Positions 48,145-52,654 of a stretch of 52,654 nucleotides of DNA are shown here, piece by piece. Position 1 is the first letter of the stretch. Every line of letters begins with the position of its first letter. Under the pieces are notes generated by a model, which saw only the letters and a list, made by a program, of their open reading frames with translations, did no database searches and was not told the origin of the DNA. This DNA is from Thermogemmatispora onikobensis (GTDB taxonomy: Bacteria; Chloroflexota; Ktedonobacteria; Ktedonobacterales; Ktedonobacteraceae). The position numbers and the translations under genes were made by a program. The stretch covers positions 1 through 52,654 of the forward strand of contig NZ_BDGT01000049.1 in assembly GCF_001748285.1 (NCBI RefSeq), given 5' to 3'.

Positions 48145-49479
48145 ATGGGTGACTTCGCCAGCTTCATTGCCGCCCTTCAAGAGCAGGTACCCCAGACCGA
48201 GGTCCTTCTTGATTCCGCAACATTGCAGCGCTATGCTGTCGATGAGATCCTGCCCCGCGCTGTAATCGTGCCATCGAGTACGGAGGAGGCCGCGCGAGCA
48301 GTGGCTTTAGCTCATCAGTATCAGGTGAGCCTGCTGCCGCGTGGTGGAGGCAGTCATCTCGGTCTGGGAGGTCTTCCTACGAGTCTGGATGCTGTGATCG
48401 AGCTTACTCGCCTGTCACGCTTGCTGGAGCACGAGGCCGCCGATCTGACTTGCCAGACCGAAGCCGGGATAACGCTGGCAGCCCTCCAGAGTCAATTGGC
48501 CACCCGTGGTCAGCGTTTGGCTTTGGACCCCCCTCACGCCGAGCAGGCCACCATCGGCGGCATTCTGGCTACCAATGCTAGTGGCCCCCGTCGCTTTCGC
48601 TACGGGACCGCTCGCGACCTGGTCATTGGGTTGCGCACCATCCAGGCCGATGGTGAAATCGCCCGTAGTGGGGGCCGGGTTGTGAAAAATGTGGCAGGCT
48701 ATGATCTGAATAAGCTCTATATTGGCTCGCTGGGAACGCTGGCGCTCATCGTTGAGGCAAATTTGAAGCTCCATCCTTTGCCGGCGGCAGAGCGCACGCT
48801 CTTGCTCACCTTCCCAGCCGTAGCCGATGCGATGCGCCTGGTGTGCGCAGTGCTCGGCTCTGTCTTGACTCCAACAGCCATTGAGCTGCTGGATGGGAAC
48901 GCCGCCAGGGCAATTGCAGCCAGGGCCGGCCTTGCCTTGCCAGCCAACGGTTATACGCTGGCTTTCGATTTTGAGGGGAGTCTCAGCGCTATTCATCGTC
49001 AAATGGATGAGACACGCCTGTTGGCTCGCCAGCATGGGGCTCTGATGGGAGAGGATTTGCAGGGAGCGGAGCAAGAGGCGTTTTGGGAAGCCGTGCGGGT
49101 CCAGACAAGCGGCGAGTTGACCTGTAAGGCAACCATGCTGATTACTGCCATTGCCCCTTACCTGGAGTTCGCTGAGCAGCTCTGTCGGCGCCTGAATCTG
49201 GAAATGGCTGCTGTGGCCCATGCTGGCAGCGGCATCGTTTATCTCGAACTGCGCCCCCTGGAGGTGAGCAGCGAACTGCTAGAAGCACTCAGACTTTTAC
49301 GGCAGCAGGCTCAGGAGGGCAAAGGGAGCCTGGTCATCGAACGCGCTTCAACAGCCTTAAAGCGCCAGATCGATGTCTGGGGACCAGTCGGCTCTGATTT
49401 CCCGCTGATGCAGCGGCTGAAGCAGCGCTTCGATCCTAGCGGAGTCTTTGTCAAGGGTCGCTTTGTGGGAGGTCTCTAG
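48145..49479 (+). CDS. glcE: Glycolate oxidase subunit GlcE-like FAD-binding protein
   Basis: This 444-residue FAD-binding protein of the same family as GlcD starts at ATG 48,145 (GGAGGAG upstream). The FAD PP-loop is LLPRGGGSHLGLGGLP, with ATIGGILATNASGPRRFRYG and VKNVAGYDLNKLYIGSLGTL typical of GlcE. The C-terminal cap is short, ending FDPSGVFVKGRFVGGL. GlcE is the second flavin subunit of the glycolate dehydrogenase complex. It lies 1.1 kb from glcD but directly before the methyltransferase-like gene and glcF. Confidence 0.9.
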   Translation: MGDFASFIAALQEQVPQTEVLLDSATLQRYAVDEILPRAVIVPSSTEEAARAVALAHQYQVSLLPRGGGSHLGLGGLPTSLDAVIELTRLSRLLEHEAADLTCQTEAGITLAALQSQLATRGQRLALDPPHAEQATIGGILATNASGPRRFRYGTARDLVIGLRTIQADGEIARSGGRVVKNVAGYDLNKLYIGSLGTLALIVEANLKLHPLPAAERTLLLTFPAVADAMRLVCAVLGSVLTPTAIELLDGNAARAIAARAGLALPANGYTLAFDFEGSLSAIHRQMDETRLLARQHGALMGEDLQGAEQEAFWEAVRVQTSGELTCKATMLITAIAPYLEFAEQLCRRLNLEMAAVAHAGSGIVYLELRPLEVSSELLEALRLLRQQAQEGKGSLVIERASTALKRQIDVWGPVGSDFPLMQRLKQRFDPSGVFVKGRFVGGL

Positions 49480-49485
49480 CCAGCA

Positions 49486-50673
49486 GTGAAGGCAATACTT
49501 TTCAGCGCTTATGTTGACGATGGGGAGCGGGTGATTGCCACGGCTCAGCCGGAGTTCCTTCAGCCTGCCTTGGCAGAGCTGGAGTCGCTCTGTAGCGCGC
49601 TGACAGTGGAGGAGGAGCTGGGTCCAGGAATTGCTTTGTGCGCTGTTCCCGAGACGCGGAGATTATTGCGTCAGGCAATGGAGCATCCGCCCGTGTTTGT
49701 GCGCCATCTGGCACCAGCACAGGCCGTTGTTGAACTGAGGGGGGCGATAGAAGACGATTGCGCCCGCCTTGCTCTGGCTCTGGCCGCTTTGCCGGAGTTC
49801 GCCTGGCTGGGACCAGGACAGTACTTCGCGGTCCAGGCGCGCCTGCTGCCTCCCGCCAAACAGTCGCCAGTCCGTCCATTCGCCTATACCAGTGGTCAGC
49901 TTAATCAGAAGCTGGCAAGCGTGATCAGCGAGGAAACGAGAGCCATTGAGTCCATTCGTAAGCCTCGTATCGTGCTGTCAATAGCCTTGACCGCTGAACG
50001 GGGCTTCGTCGGGATCTCACTGGCGGAGGAGAATCTCAGTTCGTGGCCCGGAGGTGAGCGACATTTCGCGCGCTTGCCTGAGCAGATCAGTCGTGCGGAA
50101 TTGAAGCTGTTAGAGGCGCTCGAGGTTTTTAACCTGACGTTGCCAACGGAGGGCGAGGCCCTCGACTTGGGGGCCGCTCCTGGCGGTTGGACTCGCCTTC
50201 TGCTTCAGGCTGGCTTGCACGTGGTGGCCGTTGATCCCGCCATGCTTGCCCCGGCTCTGCGCGAGGAGGCTCGGTCGCGCCTTGAGCATAAGCGTTGCTC
50301 CGCCGAGGTTTATCTCGCTGAGGCTCTACATCGATCGCAGCGCTTCGCTGTCATTACCAATGATATGCGGATGGATGCTCGCGATGCAGCTCGTCTACTG
50401 GTACGAGCCGCAGAACTGCTCAGAGGAGATGGCTTTGTCCTCAGCGTGCTCAAGCTGCCCCATGCCACGAAGCGCATCCAGCCGCTACCCGTCCTGCGCG
50501 AGGCGCTGGGAATTCTGCAGGAGACATACGCGATTGTGAAGGCTCGTCAGCTCTTTCACAATCGCCAGGAGGTCACTGTTGTGGCCGCCTCCCCTCGTCA
50601 GAGCCGACTTTTCGCGGGTCGTCGGCTATCGCGAGCCGAGTCTAGGACGCGCAATGTGGTCTTCCGCTCTTGA
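49486..50673 (+). CDS. RlmM/FtsJ-like RNA 2'-O-methyltransferase
   Basis: This 395-residue protein from GTG 49,486, six bases after glcE with GGGAGG upstream, has an N-terminal ferredoxin/THUMP-like half (about 1-200). The C-terminal half is an FtsJ Rossmann domain: EALDLGAAPGGWTRLLLQAG, VVAVDPA, ITNDMRMDARDAARL and VLSVLKLPHATKRI. The Asp and Lys of the RrmJ catalytic tetrad are visible. This matches the RlmM type that methylates 23S rRNA. The basic tail (RRLSRAESRTRN) may bind RNA. It is an odd member of a glycolate oxidase cluster. Confidence 0.82.
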   Translation: MKAILFSAYVDDGERVIATAQPEFLQPALAELESLCSALTVEEELGPGIALCAVPETRRLLRQAMEHPPVFVRHLAPAQAVVELRGAIEDDCARLALALAALPEFAWLGPGQYFAVQARLLPPAKQSPVRPFAYTSGQLNQKLASVISEETRAIESIRKPRIVLSIALTAERGFVGISLAEENLSSWPGGERHFARLPEQISRAELKLLEALEVFNLTLPTEGEALDLGAAPGGWTRLLLQAGLHVVAVDPAMLAPALREEARSRLEHKRCSAEVYLAEALHRSQRFAVITNDMRMDARDAARLLVRAAELLRGDGFVLSVLKLPHATKRIQPLPVLREALGILQETYAIVKARQLFHNRQEVTVVAASPRQSRLFAGRRLSRAESRTRNVVFRS

Positions 50674-50863
50674 CTCGACTTGGCCCTGCTGGGCCGGTTA
50701 GCCTGAGAGCAGTAGATACAACCTTTACCGAGGCCGAAAGACGGCAGGGCTGGCCGCCCTATCAAGGAGGAGAGGCGCCCCTGCCACGGAAGAAGTGCTC
50801 CCGACCCTATAACCATCTTCATCGGTCGGTCCTCTGCAAGCAAAACTACTCTGGGAGGAAACT

Positions 50864-52411
50864 ATGTCCAGTCACTCCACGGCGCTGGAAACGACGCTGG
50901 CTGTCACTGCGCCTACTGAAGGCCCACTTCGCCGTCATACGCATACCTATCAATTAATGCGCCAGTGCATCCACTGCGGCTTCTGCCTGCCCACCTGTCC
51001 CACCTATGCGCTGCTCGGGGTTGAGATGGATTCGCCGCGTGGGCGCATCTATCAGATGCAGGCGGTGGCAGAGGGCCGGATTGCCATCAGTCCAGAGTTT
51101 GTGGAGCATATGTACTGCTGCCTGGGCTGCCGTGCCTGTGAGACCGCCTGTCCTTCTGGCGTGCAGTTCGGGAAGCTCATCGAGGCTGCGCGCGAGCAGA
51201 TTCAGCTAGAGATCGAGCGAGTCGAGCAGGAGCCGGCAGGTCTACCAGCCGCGAGGACTGCCACAGCAGTCCTGGAGTCAGGTACTACCCGCTTCCTGCG
51301 TCAGGCTTTCTTCGATGTATTGTTACCTTCGCGTTTGATGACGACGCTCTTCTTCGCTGCTCTTAAGCTTTACCAGCGCAGTGGTCTACAGGCCCTGGTC
51401 CATGCTACTGGCTTACTGGACATGGTGAATGCGCTACCGACGCCCTTTCGGGGTCGGCTGAAGACCCCGGAAGCCTTAATGGCTCCGGCGCGCGGCCCTC
51501 TTTTCTCTCGTCCCCTGCCAGAGGTTACACCGGCCCTGGGCCAGCGCCGCTATCGCGTCGGTTTCATCAGCGGTTGCATTATGGATCAGGTATTCCGCGA
51601 TGTGAATGAGGCTACTATCCGCGTGTTGGCTGCTAACGGCTGCGAGGTCATTACGCCACCCCAGCAGCGCTGCTGTGGCGCTTTACATGTCCACGCCGGT
51701 GAAGCAAGACGTGGGCGGGAGTTGGCGCGCTACAATATCGATGTTTTCGAGGCTTATCAGTGCGATGCGATCATCATTAACTCGGCAGGCTGTGGCTCCA
51801 ATCTGAAGGAATATGGTCACTTGCTGGCAGATGATCCTCTCTATGCCGAGCGCGCTGCCGCTTTTAGCGCTAAGGTAAAAGACATCAGTGAGTTTTTGAC
51901 CTCGATCGATCTCAATCGGGAGATGGGCGAGGTACCGCTCACTGTCACCTACCATGATGCCTGCCACCTCATCCACGGTCAAAAGATTAAGCAGCAGCCG
52001 CGCCGCCTGTTGCAGAGCATTCCGGGGCTGCGACTGGCGGAGCTGAAAGAGGCCGATTGGTGCTGCGGCAGCGCGGGTATCTACAATATCACGAACCAGG
52101 ATCTGGCTAGCAAGCTGCTGGAGAGAAAAATGAACAATATCGCAGCCACGGGAGCAGAGGCGGTAGTTACCGGTAACCCTGGCTGCATGATGCAGATTGC
52201 GCTAGGTATTCGCGAGCGTGGTTTGAAAATGCAGGTTCTGCACCCAGTTGAGCTACTCGACCAGGCATATCGAGCCGCTGGTCTTTACCGCCAGCTCGCC
52301 GCGGTAGCGGTAGCTCGTCAGCGTAGACGGCGCCAGCGCGCACTGCTGGCTGGCATGGGGGCCAGCGCTGGCGCTGCGATCGGCTACTGGCTGGCGCGTC
52401 GCTTACGCTAA
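50864..52411 (+). CDS. glcF: Glycolate oxidase iron-sulfur subunit GlcF
   Basis: This 515-residue protein from ATG 50,864 (GGGAGGAAACT upstream) has two ferredoxin clusters, CIHCGFCLPTCP and CCLGCRACETACP, within the first 110 residues. Two CCG domains follow (QRCCGALHVHAGE and YHDACHLIHGQ...DWCCGSAGIYN), as in GlcF and related quinone-linked dehydrogenases. It passes electrons from GlcDE towards the membrane. The last 25 residues (LAGMGASAGAAIGYWLARRLR) form a membrane helix with a basic end, an addition that would anchor the complex. Length exceeds E. coli GlcF (407) by a middle insertion and this tail. Confidence 0.92.
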   Translation: MSSHSTALETTLAVTAPTEGPLRRHTHTYQLMRQCIHCGFCLPTCPTYALLGVEMDSPRGRIYQMQAVAEGRIAISPEFVEHMYCCLGCRACETACPSGVQFGKLIEAAREQIQLEIERVEQEPAGLPAARTATAVLESGTTRFLRQAFFDVLLPSRLMTTLFFAALKLYQRSGLQALVHATGLLDMVNALPTPFRGRLKTPEALMAPARGPLFSRPLPEVTPALGQRRYRVGFISGCIMDQVFRDVNEATIRVLAANGCEVITPPQQRCCGALHVHAGEARRGRELARYNIDVFEAYQCDAIIINSAGCGSNLKEYGHLLADDPLYAERAAAFSAKVKDISEFLTSIDLNREMGEVPLTVTYHDACHLIHGQKIKQQPRRLLQSIPGLRLAELKEADWCCGSAGIYNITNQDLASKLLERKMNNIAATGAEAVVTGNPGCMMQIALGIRERGLKMQVLHPVELLDQAYRAAGLYRQLAAVAVARQRRRRQRALLAGMGASAGAAIGYWLARRLR

Positions 52412-52489
52412 GTGATCGAATGACTCCCAACAGGCTTTGGTTGATCTTCCCCCACTGAAGGAGATGATCAGCGATATACCAACAAAGAG

Positions 52490-52524
52490 AGGGGCCTACC
52501 AGCTAAGACGACCAGTAGGCCCCT
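52490..52524 (+). terminator. Terminator after glcF
   Basis: AGGGGCCTAC (52,490-52,499) pairs with GTAGGCCCCT (52,515-52,524), extended by AAGA/TCTT with a small bulge, about 80 bases after the stop. No other gene is supported between here and the window end. Confidence 0.65.
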
Positions 52525-52654
52525 CGTCTTGTACGATAAGTCAAACAATACACTCTTCTCGAAGCACACTTAACAACTGCAGCAATTCTTGTCTCAATTT
52601 TGCCGAGAGGGGCCGTAGACAGCGTAATCTGGCAGAGCTGAGATAGATAAGAGA

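Noticed and set aside
52437-52646. 69-codon frame after glcF
   Set aside because: Runs through the terminator hairpin, with no ribosome site and no folded-protein pattern.

Overview
The window is about 52.7 kb of GC-rich bacterial chromosome. Several features point to a Chloroflexota lineage, most likely Ktedonobacteria (Thermogemmatispora-like): strong AGGAGG ribosome sites with frequent GTG/TTG starts, a LaeA-like methyltransferase, an F420-type luciferase-family oxidoreductase, a second MurA-like enzyme, one-membrane secretion and efflux architectures, and a eukaryotic-type Ser/Thr kinase. This placement is inference from gene content. No rRNA, tRNA or CRISPR array was seen.

Layout. 1-2.7 kb: a left-truncated gene and a three-gene methyltransferase cluster joined by ATGA overlaps. 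2.8-8.3 kb: a fused E1 alpha/beta 2-oxoacid dehydrogenase facing away from a stand-alone E1-alpha paralogue that is followed by a GH42 beta-galactosidase. 8.4-10.6 kb (minus): NUDIX hydrolase, amidohydrolase and a Mop/TOBE molybdate-binding protein with a highly structured leader. 10.7-20.2 kb: an aldehyde dehydrogenase gene cut in two by a 7.9-kb insertion. 20.5-27.7 kb: ornithine carbamoyltransferase, CoiA-like nuclease, YtxH protein, MurA paralogue, glutamine synthetase-like enzyme, LLM oxidoreductase. 28.0-31.4 kb: a regulator with two TetR DNA-binding domains, an MFS drug exporter and a membrane-fusion protein. 32.3-36.7 kb (minus): a five-gene run with a protein of unknown function, galT, galK, a DppA-type aminopeptidase and a NUDIX hydrolase. 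36.9-45.3 kb: MutY-like glycosylase, PIG-L deacetylase, Ser/Thr kinase, a FolK-FolE2 fusion, RsfS, a 57-residue membrane protein and a lamin-tail-domain surface protein. 45.5-52.4 kb: glycolate oxidase glcD, glcE and glcF, interrupted by a DinB-like gene and an rRNA 2'-O-methyltransferase-like gene.

The most striking region is the 7.9-kb insertion (about 11,844-19,760). Removing it rejoins 133 and 364 residues of one aldehyde dehydrogenase in frame, with at most one codon unassigned, no target duplication and no terminal inverted repeats. Its only recognisable mobility gene is a TnpB/IS605 OrfB RNA-guided nuclease with an intact RuvC triad, at the extreme right end. The rest is cargo: an HTH/GNAT-like gene and a divergent run of nine tightly packed genes, one a sigma-70-family factor and the others unrecognised, controlled from a repeat-rich AT-rich region with two mirror-image promoters. 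A TnpB-ended unit carrying its own sigma factor and an unknown operon is the best candidate here for an undescribed system.
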